Source: Polydactylus sextarius
Lineage: Eukaryota; Chordata; Actinopteri; Polynemidae
Direction of reading: 5' to 3'
DNA: 64,000 nt
Assembly (NCBI GenBank): GCA_016801845.1
Contig: CM028925.1
Span: forward strand, 62,001 to 126,000
Positions 34,800 to 47,651 of this stretch are shown here, in pieces. The translations under genes were made by a program, and so were the position numbers. A model generated the notes under the pieces. The model worked only from the letters and a program-made list of their open reading frames with translations. It was not told the origin of the DNA and did no database searches. The stretch's first letter is position 1; each line of letters opens with the position of its first letter.

Positions 34800-36040
34800 G
34801 AGACACCATCACTCAACAGAGGGGGAGGCCTGCAACATCACCTGTCTCTCACACACAATGCTGTCTTTTTATCCTCTCCTAAGACGTAACAAGTCATCTG
34901 CCTCTGGTGGGAGCAAGTGTGCTTATGTAACCTCAGGTGACTTTTTTGACTGTCATTACAATAACCAGGGGTTCCTCAGTGACTGTGCTCACTCTAAGGG
35001 GCACAAGGTGCACCGTCCAAACTACCTAAGCTCCCTAAACTCTACCTAAGCTCTAAGTCGTTAATACACCTGTAAACATTAGATTGCTGGTGTACACCCC
35101 ACAGAGGATAAATTCTGGGAATCCACCACTCGTCATCAGAACTGACAAAGCTTCTTGGATAAAAGGGAAGTGTCTTCAAAAATTTACAACAGTCCAGTTG
35201 CCTAAGATTCAACTACATCAGGCACTATGACCAGGATGAATGAAAATTTCCACAGACATAGCAGCACAATGTCAAAACTTCCACACACAGTCCATTAGCA
35301 TTTAGCATTGCTTCTTTCACACTGCCTTGTTAAAACTGACGTGGTCTTGCTTACTTTAGCCTCATTGCCATACATCAATTATTAGAGGCAGAGACAGACC
35401 TTGGGCTGCACTGGCTTTCTTTGCTTGACATGGCCCTCAACATCATTGCTTGACAAAGGGGGATCAATTCTATTGACCCCTGGTTTTCACACACATAGCC
35501 CGGGTACCCCCTTTTGGTCCTGCACTAACATGGCATTCATAACAATTATGATAATGATGGTTGTTGTGGTGATATAGGCGATGGTGGCCTGATGAATGAG
35601 ACAAATGCTACTTTGTCTTGCTATTTGTCCTGAACTGAAGTCCTTTGTCTCTGGGTCGTCCAAGGACATGCGGGGCCGTTCTCAGACGTTGGAGGACCAA
35701 ACACTGCCGCTTTTCTTCCTCTGTTGTGAGATCAACCATAGAACACAGAGCCAGTCAGCCACCACCATCATCACATCATCACATCAGCACTGAGGCCACT
35801 GGCCATGGCCACAGTGATGATAAGCTAAGTGCCAACATCAGCAAATGCTTACATGTTCATCACTTTATTTAGTCTGTAAGGATTCTAGCATTAGCAATAA
35901 AGTTGTGCTGTGATGGATTCTGATGGTGGCACTGCACAAACAGCATGGAAACCATGGAGCAACCTGAAAGGCCGTTTGCCTGACCCCAATAAACAACAGG
36001 TGATTTCAACCTACTGGAAGAAGTCAACAGATACAAGCAG
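34800..36040. other. Intergenic, no gene seen
   Basis: The sequence after the gypsy fossil holds a purine-rich run at 34812-34830 and otherwise unremarkable sequence. A poly(A)-like AATAAA occurs at 35897, without an assigned gene. Confidence 0.35.
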
Positions 36041-36397
36041 CACACGTGACAACATCTGAATCAGTGAAACACTTTATTGTTAGGCTCCTCCCAGTGGGCA
36101 GGGTCAAGTGTTTTGTTCACAAGGGGCTTCAGTCAGAGTCTCAGTCAAACTTCTTATCACTGCAACAAGAAGACAAGACACTGCTGCTGGGTGAGTACAA
36201 ACACTGTGCACTGTATACACAAAACACACTGCACAGAGCAGTACTTAAGGTAGTTTATTATTTGTTGTTGTTGCTGTTTGATGTCCATTGTTTGTTGCAT
36301 TAGGGTCACTTATGGTGCTGTTTTTGTTGATGGTGTTTGTGTCTCACTGTGTGTGCTTCTGTGGACAGGCAACAGTGTGAGTTGTGCTGAGGTCAAA

Positions 36398-37643
36398 ATG
36401 AAGTGCTCTCTGGGGATCTGCCTGCTCATTTGCTCTGCTCTGTTTGGACTGGGTGCGTTTGGTTCATGTATTCATTCAAATCCACCCACAACCCTCCAAC
36501 AACACCCCTCTGTGTTCTCCTGTTGATGTGAACTGGTGCCAGTTGAGCATGTCTCCATTGTAATGGCTGTAAAGATAGCTGTATTTGTAGGAGTGGTAGT
36601 TGTAGTAGTAATATTTGTAACAGTAGTAAGATACAATCATAATATTTGTAGCAGTGGTAAGTAGTATTTATATTACTGACAAGGTGTCTGTTCCAGGGTC
36701 GGCCATACGCTGTTACAGCTGTAAGGACTACACTGCCAGCTGCTCCAAACAACGAGACTGCAGTTATGATGATGCCTGTCTCACACTCATCGAGAGAGGT
36801 ATCTGTATACTTGAACACCTGGACACACTGAATTCTGATTGGAAACAGGGGTCTGGGTTGTTCTTTCAAACTCTAAGATACTGAAAAAAATTACATCAAG
36901 ATCCAGATCGGAGACTGAGTCAGAGTTTCTTCTCTGTCCTGCAGGTGGAATGACCTACCGTCAGTGTCTGAAGTACTCAGACTGTGAGTACAGCCGTCTC
37001 AGCCAGATGTTCCCCCAGGTACAGAACCCACTCAGAGATCAATGATCAATGGTCCCTGAAGCTCATGTAACATCCTGACTTAAAACCCAGCAGGAGCTGG
37101 TTTAAACCTAGATGTACCAGATGTGTTAGATATACTAAAATGCTGAATTAGATCCAGGTCCATCACAACCACACCACAAACCACCGCTACACCATAGACC
37201 TGACACAGCAGGACCCAGACCACAGGATCACATGAAGAAAGCTACTACAGACCAGTATAACCCAGTACAGACCAGTACATGTAGACTCACCTAGTCCTGC
37301 TTTTATTATCTATTAGAGTTGATATCCAGCTGAAGTCTAGAATCTGCTGCAGGGTCTGGATCAGGTCTGGATCAGAATTTGTGTTCTGGTCCAGACCTGA
37401 TCCAGATCCAGAGCTACTCATGAAGACTGACTGACTTATTCACTCAAACTTAGAAGAAGTATGATGTTTCTATAAATCTAATAACTGATCGCTGTCTAAT
37501 TACTGATGAATAATCTGCAGGTGTCCAGCTTCACCTTCAAGTGCTGCAACTCCGACCTGTGTAACTCCGCTCCCGCCTCTGCAGCCAGCTCTGTGATTGG
37601 CCTGCTGGCCTCTGTGGTGGTCATGTGGTGGTGTGTCCACTGA
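36398..37643 (+). CDS. cd59: CD59-like GPI-anchored Ly6/uPAR protein
   Basis: CD59 blocks the membrane attack complex of complement at the cell surface. Four exons, 36398-36452, 36697-36798, 36945-37018 and 37521-37643, give 117 aa. There is a signal peptide (MKCSLGICLLICSALFGLG). One three-finger domain has ten cysteines, starting IRCYSCKDYTASC and ending FKCCNSDLCN, the Ly6 CCxxDxCN signature. A small-residue stretch and hydrophobic tail (SVIGLLASVVVMWWCV) fit a GPI signal. A 5' UTR exon probably ends at 36190 before GTGAGT. Fish have several CD59-like genes, so direct orthology to human CD59 is not certain. Confidence 0.78.
37355..37406. repeat. Perfect 17-bp inverted repeat in CD59-like intron 3
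   Basis: TCTGGATCAGGTCTGGA (37355-37371) and its exact reverse complement (37390-37406) are separated by 18 nt. Further TCTGGATC units around it extend the symmetry. Confidence 0.85.
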
Positions 37644-37841
37644 GGAGACAGCAACACCTTGATGTTTGGAAACAGCTTCATAATAACTGGCTTATTATTC
37701 ATCACATGGCCTTCCCCCAGTCACATGACCAACTGCACACATGATGAGGAACACATTCTCTGACTGGTTGTTATGCACTCTTACATGGCTTACCTCTAAC
37801 ATCTCATTGGTCTATTTGTCTGTCACATGACCAGTTACTTA

Positions 37842-37847
37842 AATAAA
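37842..37847 (+). promoter_or_regulatory. CD59-like poly(A) signal
   Basis: AATAAA lies about 200 nt after the stop codon, in 'acttaaataaaggttg'. Confidence 0.6.
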
Positions 37848-38628
37848 GGTTGACCCCTGACCTCTCAACTCAAAAATGTTTGCATGTAGATTGTTTAGGA
37901 ACTTAGGGGTTGGGGCTTATGTGGTTACAACTCACTGATTGGTCAAACTCAAACTTCACAGTAGTGGACACTCAAGCAGTACTTTTATTTTGAAAATAGT
38001 TTGTAGATCATGCCCACAGGGAGTCTGCAGGTAGAACAAATAACAACAAACCTCTTTACTAACAGAATGTGCTGGGTCTGCCTTGTCCTCCAGGTCTGGG
38101 TCTTGGACTGTGGCAGAACCTGGAACCTTAACTGATTTTGAACAGACTGATCTGAACCTGAACGTGAACCTGAACTTGGTTCCAGCGTTAAAATAACAGT
38201 AATAAAGTTTACAATCTGGACTTGTCTCTGGTCTGATGTTTTTTATCCACCAGGATGGAAGGTGGAATTGTTCTGTCTCTGACATTACTTAGTCAAATTC
38301 TGTAAGAAAGGAAAGAGGCCACAGGAAACTGACATATCAGTATTACTCATACCATATTGTACTACTGATTATTTTTGTTTTGCTCTTTTTTAATTTTCTA
38401 AATTGACTATGAATTTTATGTTGATGATCTTGTGAGTCAAAAAGAGATAATATTAAATTATCACCTGATCATAATGATCTCTGAAAATCATTGAATCATC
38501 AGTGATATGTGATATGTTGTAGTCAAATAGGCAGGACTTTCTACTGTCTGAACTAGAGAACTACACATTTTGAAGGAATCTCATCACACAACATCAACTT
38601 GAATTATTTTTATTGTCTTAGTCCGAGA

Positions 38629-38712
38629 CAGATTACATGTGCAATCTGTCTGTGTGTAATGAGACAGATAACAAGACAATTACATGTCTTGTTACACAAG
38701 ACATGTAATCTG
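38629..38712. repeat. Fold-back element
   Basis: CAGATTACATGT (38629-38640) is the inverse of ACATGTAATCTG (38701-38712). Inside lies a second hairpin, CAAGACA...TGTCTTG. It may be a small MITE. Confidence 0.6.
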
Positions 38713-39039
38713 TAGTTCTGTCTTCTTCTACCATGTATCATTGCTTGTGCTCTGCTATAGTACACACAATTTCAGTTCAACATAATTGCATCACACTTGG
38801 CCCTAAACATCTCAGGATTTTCTGATCACAGACAGTCATGGTTGGCATTACATTGGTTTCTAGTTCTACTTTAAAGAATCCCGGAGTTATTTTAGATCAG
38901 GACATGCCCTTTGTCTTTCATATAGGACAAGTCTCTAAAACACTCATGAAAACAAAATCTAGACCTTTAAGACCTATAAAACCAATAATAAATATAATGT
39001 ATATTAAATCTTAGGTTGAGTTTACTTTACACATCTGCT

Positions 39040-39596
39040 GCATTCAAAGGTCTGATTGCCCAGGGAACTGTTTTTGAGCCTGTTTGTTCTGCTTTTTAAG
39101 TTCCTGAAGCACCTCCATGAGGGCAGGAGATTGCGACCACAGTGAGAATTGTCCCTGATAAAGTTGCTGGCTTTGCTATGGCACTGTGAGTTGTAGATGG
39201 TTTCTTAAGACAGCAGGGGGCAGCCAATAGTGTTCTGTTTTGATGATCTTCTGGAGGGCTGCAGCTCTGTCAGTCTGCAGCTGAGCAGCTAGCATACCAC
39301 ACTGTCCGTGTATGCCAGGACAGTCTTGGCAGTCAATCACTAGAAAGTCACTTGCAGATTCTCTGTTAATACTATAATACTTTGGTAATGATAATATTGT
39401 ATCTAGATAAGTTTTTATGATTTGATGCAGTGCAAATAAAACTGAACTAATTTGCACAGGTAAGGAATAAAAACAAATCTTTGTACACATTCTAAATAAG
39501 TTGAATCCACAGCAACTGGACTTAGTGGATTTAACAATGGTCAGCCAAACCACGGTTGGCTTCAGTGGGTTACCTAATAAAAACCAAATAAACAAA

Positions 39597-39630
<34 letters not shown>
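39040..39630. repeat. Unclassified dispersed repeat ending in a poly(A) run
   Basis: 39050-39300 resembles a repeat common in fish (tgtttttgagcctgtttgttc; ggcagccaatagtgttctg). A pure A run occupies about 39598-39630. The flanking 39640-40690 is AT-rich with no gene seen. Confidence 0.45.
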
Positions 39631-39631
<1 letters not shown>

Positions 39632-40689
39632 AGTTGAGTGGACGGTTTTAATTTATTTAATTGTGATTTCTATTGCAGTGTAAGCTCTACTATGGACAAA
39701 TTTCCCTTAAGCAAACAGCTTCTTTCCCTTTAGGCAAAGGTTATTAATGCTGTTGGGAAAGATTTGGATTTTATAAATTATAGAGGCCTCTGCACCCTGA
39801 AGATAAAGAGTATTCTTTTGCTCTCATAATCATAATCGCTTAACATAATTAGAGTATGTTTTTACCCCAAAATTATTGTTGCAATCAGATATTAATAGCT
39901 ACATAGATAATGTGATTAAACCAGACCACTCAGACCACTCAGATGTTGGAGGGACATTGTCAAGCTGAAACTCGAGGCAGGACTCAGACACAGAGATATG
40001 ACAGTTGAAATTATTATTATAATTATTGTTATTGAAATCAAAGAGACATCTAAACAGAGTGATAAATCAACGGGCTGTAAAAATTATCTAAAGCTAGAAA
40101 ACAACGCAAACAAAAATCACTCCAATAGGAGGATAGAAACTCAATGCTAAGATCTAAGAAAACTTACCAAATAGAAAAAGCCAAAAGCCATGAAACATTA
40201 ACTAAAAATGCTCTGATTGGAGGAAAGCCTAACTCTATACAAAGACACAGAAAAACTTAACTTTCTCCTAAAATGTGGAGGCTAAACGATACTCTATACT
40301 AGCTAAACTGCGAACAAAAGAATTCACTACAAGGAGGCTAGCAATACGGCTGGCAATAAAACAAACAAACAACAACAACAACAACAAAAATAATAAAAAT
40401 AAAATAAAAAATCACATTTCAAGGAACAAAATGGTTACATGAAGACAAAAAAACTGTGGCTTTGGGCAGAGAAGCAGGCTGGAGTGATTGGACAGGTGGA
40501 CAAAACACTCTGGCACAGGACAAAGGAAGATGCAGACTATTTGAACACATGAGGGTAATGGGGAACAGGTGGACACAGTCAGGAATCAGGGATGACAGAC
40601 AGGTAACACAAAAGGGAAGGCAAGTGATGGGAGACTTTCAAAATAAAACAGGAAATAACAAGACAAGAACCCAAGACAAGACAATCTCA

Positions 40690-41560
40690 CTGTGGTGTGA
40701 CAGACATCTGGCATCTACCACCTGCTTCAGTTCTTGCCATAGTATTTCTATGGGATTGAGGGCTGGACTCTGACTGAGCCAATCCAGAGTGCAAATCTTC
40801 TGTCTCTGAAGCCATTCCTTGGTAGTTTTGATGGAATGCTTTGGGTTGTTGTCTTGTTGTGTAATCCATTTTTGTCCCAGCTACCTGATGACCCAACTGA
40901 TGACAGGAGATTGTGGTCAATAATTTGTTAATAGGACATGGTTCCCTGGATAACACAGTCGTCCAGGTCTGGAGACAGAAAAGCAGGTCTAGACCTCCAC
41001 ATTTCCACCACCATGCTTCACTGTTGGAAGGAGGTAATTTTCTTGATATGCAATGTTGACCTTTCTCCAAACCTGGTGCTTGTGATTGTGGCCAAATAAT
41101 CCACTGAGTCTTCCTTCTAGCAACTCTCCCATGAATGCCACGTTTATTCATATTTTGCTTGATTGTAGAAGCATGTGAATTTATCCCAGATGCTGTCAGA
41201 GGTCTGCAACTCTCTGGGGGTGACGTGTGGGTTGGCCTTTACATGTATATTTTTCTGGTGCTTCTTGGTGAAAGTTCTGACGGCTATCCACTTCTGGGCA
41301 GAGATGTGGTGATGCTGGGTGCCATTTGTAAATGATTTGTCTTACAGTGGATGGATGGAGCTAGAATCTTGAAGATGATCTTCAAGATGATCTTGTAGCT
41401 TTCCACAGACTGATGGGCTGTCACCTCTTCTTCCTGATGTCCTTGGATGTCTCCCTTCCTCCCAGCATGGGTGATCTCCTGTGCTTTACGACTTGACACT
41501 ACAGTTGTTTGGCTAGTTTCCTCCTTTATTCGGTGCTGCTCAAAACCTTTTCCTAAGGAT
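40690..41560 (-). pseudogene. Tc1-like transposase pseudogene
   Basis: The minus strand encodes broken Tc1 transposase pieces: GIHGRVARRK, GHNHKHQVWRK, then HGGGNVEV, QQDNNPKHSIKTTKEWL, and SQSPALNPIEILWQELKQV. The last corresponds to the canonical SPDLNPIENLW block with the final catalytic acid. Stops and frame changes interrupt it throughout. I did not delimit its terminal repeats. Confidence 0.82.
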
Positions 41561-42138
41561 ATCTCATTTGACTGGTCTTCTTGATTGGTTTCTTCAGCAC
41601 CCCCGTATTTTTCATCTGAGTCTGTTACATACTTGACTTACTTGACTACCAATGCAGCTTTGGTTCACTTACTTTTTCATTTACTTTTGCACATATTCTG
41701 ATTCCATGTTTCATGTAGTCTGCTGGTTACTTGCACAGTTCCCTCAAAACAAATACATGGGATTGATGAACATAAACCTGGCGTTTCATATATAAAACTG
41801 TTGATGATGAAATAAAAAATCATGGTAAAAAAATAGACAACTCTAAACTACTCAAGGGGTTCACAAATGTTTTAAGCAGCACTGTTTATAATTATTTGAG
41901 CCATACTATTCTATGATTGACATTTCTTGATGAACATGGGCTCTACAGTTGAAACTGGGAGATAAATCAAAAGATTTTTCTGTTTATTCCACACCATCCA
42001 TCATTTCATCTTCTGTATCTCAGACACTCAACCAGTGAGTCTGGTTCAGGAGGGACAGCATTTGCTGGTCTTCAGTCAGCCATAATCACAGATATCATTT
42101 GCATCCAACAGTGGAAGACAATGCGCCCATTGGGAGCC

Positions 42139-42139
<1 letters not shown>

Positions 42140-42184
<45 letters not shown>
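42140..42184. repeat. (CA)n microsatellite
   Basis: About 22 CA units. Confidence 0.95.
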
Positions 42185-42186
<2 letters not shown>

Positions 42187-42875
42187 GATTAGATTTCTCT
42201 GACACTACCTATGTGTGTAGTCAGCAGCAGATTGTTATCTGTGCTTGTTCTTACTGCAAACAGCAGCAGAAACACAACTGATAAAGGCCTACCAGCATCT
42301 CGGGAGATACTGAACCTGTCTGAACAAATCCCACCGACACACAGATATCACACAACACAGTGACACTGTACACAGGTCACAAATGCTCAGTAGAACAATT
42401 TATTATTATTCAATACATAGACATTACAGGAATTTCCCAGATATGAGTCTTACACACCACAAAATTATGACTACCTGCCTAATACTGTATAGCTTCCCTT
42501 TTGCCAGCAAAATAGCTCTGACTCATGGAGACCTGAACCCCACTAGACCCGGGAAGGTGCTTTGGTAGAAGGCACCATGTCATTAGCAGCAGGTCCTTTA
42601 AGTCCAGCAAGTTTATCTGTCGTCGGATTTGAGATGTGGAGCCTCAAACCAACACGTTGAACTGTTGTGCTCCACAATCAAATGCTGAACTATTGTTGCA
42701 GTGTGACTGAAGCATTTTCCTGCTAACAGAGGTCACTGGCACTGGAGAATATTATTTCCATGAAGGGGTGTACTGCAGCAATGTTTAGGTAAGGTGGCAC
42801 ATGGTTAAGTGACTTGTCATCAGAATGAATCCTTCTGCAGGCAACTTCACATGCCATGTCCGAAGACATGCACTG

Positions 42876-43080
42876 AATCAATTCAATTCAATTCAGTTTT
42901 ATTTATATAGCGGCAGATCATAAAAACATTTATCTCAAGGCACTTTAGCTTGGTGACAATAGAGAGGAAAAACTCCCTTTTAACAGGAAGAAACCTCCAG
43001 CAGAACCAGACTCAGAGTGGATGGTCATCTGCCTCGACTGGCTGGGGTGAAATGAAAACAGAGAAAAGAGAAAGAGTGTC
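42876..43080 (+). repeat. Common teleost dispersed repeat
   Basis: 'attcaattcagttttatttatatagcg', 'ggaaaaactcccttttaacaggaag' and 'ccagactcagagtgga' are hallmark strings of a very abundant teleost repeat. An AT-rich hairpin (ccttaatttaagg/ccttaaattaagg) follows at 43122-43153. 43160-44380 shows no gene apart from a possible B-box (ggttcaaatcc, 43847-43857). Confidence 0.7.
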
Positions 43081-44387
43081 ACAGTGGGTTATCTACACTG
43101 CTGCACTGTGACATGTTCCTCCACCTTAATTTAAGGTTTCCTTAAATTAAGGTGGTTTTCCTTAATTTATCAATGAAACTGGTAGATTTCTGACTATCGG
43201 CACTGAGTGTCACTGCCTATTCCTGTGTTTCTGTCATCAGTTGATGGACAGTTCAATAAGCTGATTCATAACTACGACTGTTGTTTGTTGTGGTGCCAGC
43301 CATGTAACTGAACTAGTTGGTGGAGGTGTTAAATCTAGTTTCAAATTTGGTGGTGTTTATGTTGAAAAAAAACAAAAAACAAGACGACCAGCAGAGATGC
43401 AGTGAAATCTCCCCTCAGCTGTAGCTTCCTGATAGTCTTCATACAGTCATGTGACCAGAGCATCAGTGCAGGTGCCTGCCTCATGCAACTGCAGCTCCCC
43501 TCACCATTATCACTGCTGCCATCATCTCACATAATTACGGTAAGGCCTGTAACTGTACCCTTTTGCTGAGCCAATCAATTTGTCAGTAACACTACACATA
43601 TCCTCCTCAAGCTTATAATTAGGTGCTAATGGCTGGGCAGCGCTGTCCTGCCGAAACTCAAGACAGGCTCCAGGGCTGACAGTTTTCAGGAATTAGAAGA
43701 GAATTAGAGTGAAAGCTGAGCTTTAGTCAGATAATGGACCCAGCACGGGCAGAGTTAGACCAGTGTGCACTCATAACACGGTGTTCAGTGTTTCTACCAC
43801 AAATCAGAGTTGCTCTGGTAAAGACTCCAATGATAGAGGAATTCAGGTTCAAATCCGACCTGGTTTCTTGTTTGGAACCTGAACCATCCAATGGACCTTC
43901 TATATTCATGTATATTCATGTGGACATATCAAACCTTGATGCAGCTTCACATGTGATAAGGACTTTTCATTTTAGTTACATTTTTATCTCCAATAATTGA
44001 AGGCCTTCTAGTTTGTTTCACTCTTTTTTTATGGCTTCATTGTTAATTCTCTGGTTTTCAGTGTTTCGAGTGCTGCTTTTTCAACTGGCACCCCATCAAA
44101 CTTTCATTTATTCATAACTTTTCACAGTAGATACCTGTGAATTGATGACAGTCCCATGTTATCGCAGCTTAGAGCTGCTCAGATGGTGCAGGCCATGTTC
44201 TAGATGTAACTTAATTTATGTGCATTATGGACTCAGTTGTTTTCTCTTAACAAATGTTTGATTCTCAAGGAAATAATGAGGCAAAGTGGGGCAATTGACC
44301 CACCAACAAGATGGGTCAGGTCTTGCATGTTTTTTGGCCTGTGTCGGTCTAGGATGTAACTCTCTCCCTCTCTCTGTTTCTTCTCAG

Positions 44388-44556
44388 AGATAAGCTCCAT
44401 CAAACAGGCTCAGGAGCAGCTGGCAGTCCAGGCCCGAAGGCAGGCCATGGCCATGGTCAGGAACCTGAGGTCACTAGTCGATGCCCTGCTGGAAATCTGT
44501 CAGCTCATCAGCCCTCCTGCCATCATCTCTCATCACAAGAGCAGGAAAAACAAAGT
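44388..44556 (+). CDS. slx9: Single exon resembling slx9/fam207a (partial)
   Basis: SLX9 is a ribosome-biogenesis factor linked to 18S precursor export. Between a strong TTCTTCTCAG acceptor and a GTAAGT donor lies an open exon in phase 1, encoding ISSIKQAQEQLAVQARRQ, AMAMVRNLRSLVDALLEI and a basic end (HHKSRKNK). It aligns by eye with human FAM207A/SLX9 around KIEAIKLAEQ...RRRATVVVGDLHPLRDALPEL. In human, that gene is next to ADARB1, as here. No other exon of the gene was recognisable in the window. Read through, the frame stops at TAA 4 nt after the donor junction. It may be a surviving exon of a dispersed gene or an orphan. Confidence 0.5.
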
Positions 44557-44966
44557 GTAAGTGCCAAGGTGACCTTTAGTGGGCTTCAGGTGTCAGAGTG
44601 ACAGCTGATGGTGATTTAAGTGTTGTCCTCTATAATTCTCAGATTTCTTTTGTCCTTCGGGGCAGAGAATGTGAAACAGGACACAACAGTCACTTCAACA
44701 TATATCCATATCAATATACAAATATCTGTACAATATCTGTAAATAATGTATATAGAATAGGTATGTAAAAGTGCAGTGATGTAGACTGAATTGCTCCACA
44801 TTTCTAGAAACAGACCTGTTTTAAGTTCAGCACAAACATGGCAGAGAGCTCACAGTGTTTTCAGGGCTTACTCGAGATTACAGCTTTAAAACAACTGTTT
44901 ATTGAACATACAATGTAACACTCTTGAAACTGGTTCTCTTAAAGTAGCAAGTACATATTGCAGTTA

Positions 44967-45190
44967 TACAGTGTCTTCAAAAAGTATTCACACCTCAGTC
45001 ACATATTTTTGTATTTTGTTATGTCCCATTCTGATGCTACCATTGTTTAAATTTTTCTCCTTGATCTTCGCTCAGTACCCCATAATGACTTTTTAATTTA
45101 AAAGAAAAAAATATATTAAAAAAATAAATTAAATTTAAAAGAAAAAAGAAAAAAAAAAAACTGAAAGATCACATTTACATATGTATTCAG
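44967..45190. mobile_element. Tc1-type end fragment
   Basis: TACAGTGTCTTCAAAAAGTATTC followed by 'tttgttatgtcccattctgatgc' and 'taccccataatga' is typical of the terminal region of Tc1-like elements in fish. The other end is missing. Confidence 0.55.
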
Positions 45191-46957
45191 AGCCTTGGTT
45201 TAGGAGGTGGGCATAGTGGTTTGGTTGGTTTAGGAGGTAAAAGTTAGTTGTTATATTACATTGCAAAGTGCCCTTGGGCAAAATACTGAACCCCAAATTT
45301 CCCGCAATGGTAGTTCCATCCATGTGAATGCATGTGTATGTGATTAGAAAAAACACAATATATACAGGTACTATGTGAGTGTGTGTGTGTAAATGATGCT
45401 GATATTTAATTAATTAATTACAATCTATTGTGTAATGCTTTGACCTGCTGATTGATTTTTGCCTTGTGGAATGAGTAGTAGGACATCATACAATAATATA
45501 ATATACATTTATAATTATTTGGAAAGTAATTAGGAGTATAAATGGTAAATCCTTGTGAGAACAACTAATTCTAAAGTTTAGTGCTGAGCTCTCATCCTGT
45601 GAGCTCATCTGCACCAAACTGCATCTGCTATGATTAGCTTGGAGGTAAGAAAAACCTAATCAATAGAAGGCAGAGAGCTGCTGTGGCCCATTAGGACTCA
45701 TTAATAATGGATAGTACGGGAAGAGCACAGTGTCAAATTAAAAGTAATCAGAGCTCATTGTTAGCAGCCCTCAGCATTTTTACTAAATATATATGGAATG
45801 CACACACTGTCAATAGTTGCCAGTACCTCTCCCTCTGCCCTTATATTTTTCTGTTTTCCTCTTTTCCTGGTGTGTCTTGTTTGTGCCCAGTTTGTGTCTC
45901 CTATAACTCTGTGTGGGTTCCAGAGTGCTGGAGTGCATACATTCCTCTCTGACAATTCCTCTCTGCTTTTGGGTCATAAGAACGAGACATTACTTCCTCT
46001 GTCTAAGAGGCAGTCAATGATCCAGACTCTCAAATTATCCAGCTGGTTATTAGTTGTTAGCTGGTTGCATTCATTTGTGAGGAGGATACTGGGGAGGGTA
46101 GGTTTTTGTAGTGTAATCATAGCCTTTTGTTTTGTTATAATCACAGCCTTACCCCAGCAACTGGTTCTTTTTTATGCATCTGCTTTCTCCAATGTCCCCA
46201 TCTATGCTTCCTCCTTCTTTTGTAGTTCCTAGATGAATGATGCTGTTCATTCATCCCTCTTTTCTAAATCCATTTAATCAACTATACCCAGTCAATTCCC
46301 TGGTTCTGAGTATGATATAACAGCAAAGAATTATCCATAACTAAATATTTGTAAAGGATGCTCTTTAATTTTGTATTTTTTTTAATGTTGTTTCCTGCAT
46401 TTTCTGACCTTGCTAGGAAACATGGGGTACTAATAATACAGAAATACCATGATGCAGGTCACATACAAATGGAGTGTGACTGCATGGTACCTAACAGCAT
46501 TGTTTTACAATGAAAACCCAGTGGAGGTGGAGGGAGAAGTGTGGAGATGCACACGTCTCCTCAGAGTTAGGTTTAGATTTTCCTTTGTAAAAAGACAAAA
46601 ACAAATAAGGAGTTAATCATTGACGTATTGCTGCATACCCAAACATCTTGAGCAACTTGAAACGAGATTTTGAGGCCACTCATTTCCCCCATTGACACAT
46701 ACATTCAATGCACTGTCACTATACACTGCACTTTTTTTTATTTCATTAACACACATTCACACAACGCTGACCTTCCAATTAGCTCTAAGGAGAAGGAGTT
46801 AGCTCTGAGGAACAGCAGCATATTATTAATACTTACCCTGACACTAATACAATGATATGATGGAATAATCAGGAGGCATAGATAAAGAGATGAAAACTGA
46901 CCTTTACTGACAATGTTTAAAGTGACCATTTTGACATTTAAAAAAAAAAAAAATTGT

Positions 46958-46959
<2 letters not shown>

Positions 46960-47028
<69 letters not shown>
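46960..47028. repeat. (CA)n microsatellite
   Basis: About 34 uninterrupted CA units preceded by an A run. 45200-46950 shows no gene. Confidence 0.97.
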
Positions 47029-47029
<1 letters not shown>

Positions 47030-47149
47030 GAGAAGAATGTTTCTGTCAGTGTGTTTAATTGTGCTCTCAGTTTTCTCTACCCACCTCTCTACTCCTATCC
47101 AGTGAGCAAATGCAATTTGTGGAGCAGCAACTTGTTCATTGACTAGATG

Positions 47150-47280
47150 TTTTCTTCCCTCTCTCCTTCGATGAGCCCCCCTAAGCTCTTAGAACAGTGG
47201 AGTTCGGACACTGCATCCTCGCCTGTGTTTCAACGGAGACCGTTAGTGTGACTGCACACACTCAAGCACAGAAACTCACC
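47150..47280 (+). other. Candidate adarb1 5' UTR exon
   Basis: A relatively GC-rich segment in AT-rich surroundings ends in 'aaactcacc|gtaagtacg', a strong donor. It could be the first non-coding exon of adarb1, whose start-codon exon begins after an acceptor at about 50328. No protein match was seen. A 31-nt T run follows at 47615-47645. Confidence 0.35.
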
Positions 47281-47612
47281 GTAAGTACGCGTATGTTCGT
47301 TCATTAACTTTTATATGATAATATCATCATAAATATCATCTATTGATATGGTGCGTATCTTAGGTCTAGAGTAGCATCAGTGTTGTTAAATTGCAACTTA
47401 ATAAACAGGATGACGCAAAGTGTAGTATCAGCCGCGCGCGCACACACTGTGGCTATCAAGCAATTAAAAACTAATCTATTTAATTACGCGCTCCGTGATA
47501 ACTAACTTCATCCCACACATCAATTTTTGCTGTGTTTTAAAAATATTTTAACAAATTGATTATTATTTTTTTACAGATGAGAATTGACATCATAGATTGT
47601 AAAACCAACGTT

Positions 47613-47651
<39 letters not shown>

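Noticed and set aside
39176..39595. 139-codon minus-strand frame
   Set aside because: It lies in a dispersed repeat region, resembles no protein and has no supporting exon neighbours.
43790..43870. Possible tRNA or SINE with B-box GGTTCAAATCC
   Set aside because: The B box is good, but no convincing A box, cloverleaf or SINE tail could be drawn by eye.
45798..46232. 144-codon plus-strand frame
   Set aside because: Phe/Ser/Leu-rich composition typical of random AT-rich DNA; no recognised domain.
46738..47146. Frames with long Cys-Val or Thr-His runs
   Set aside because: Translations of the CA microsatellite at 46960-47028.
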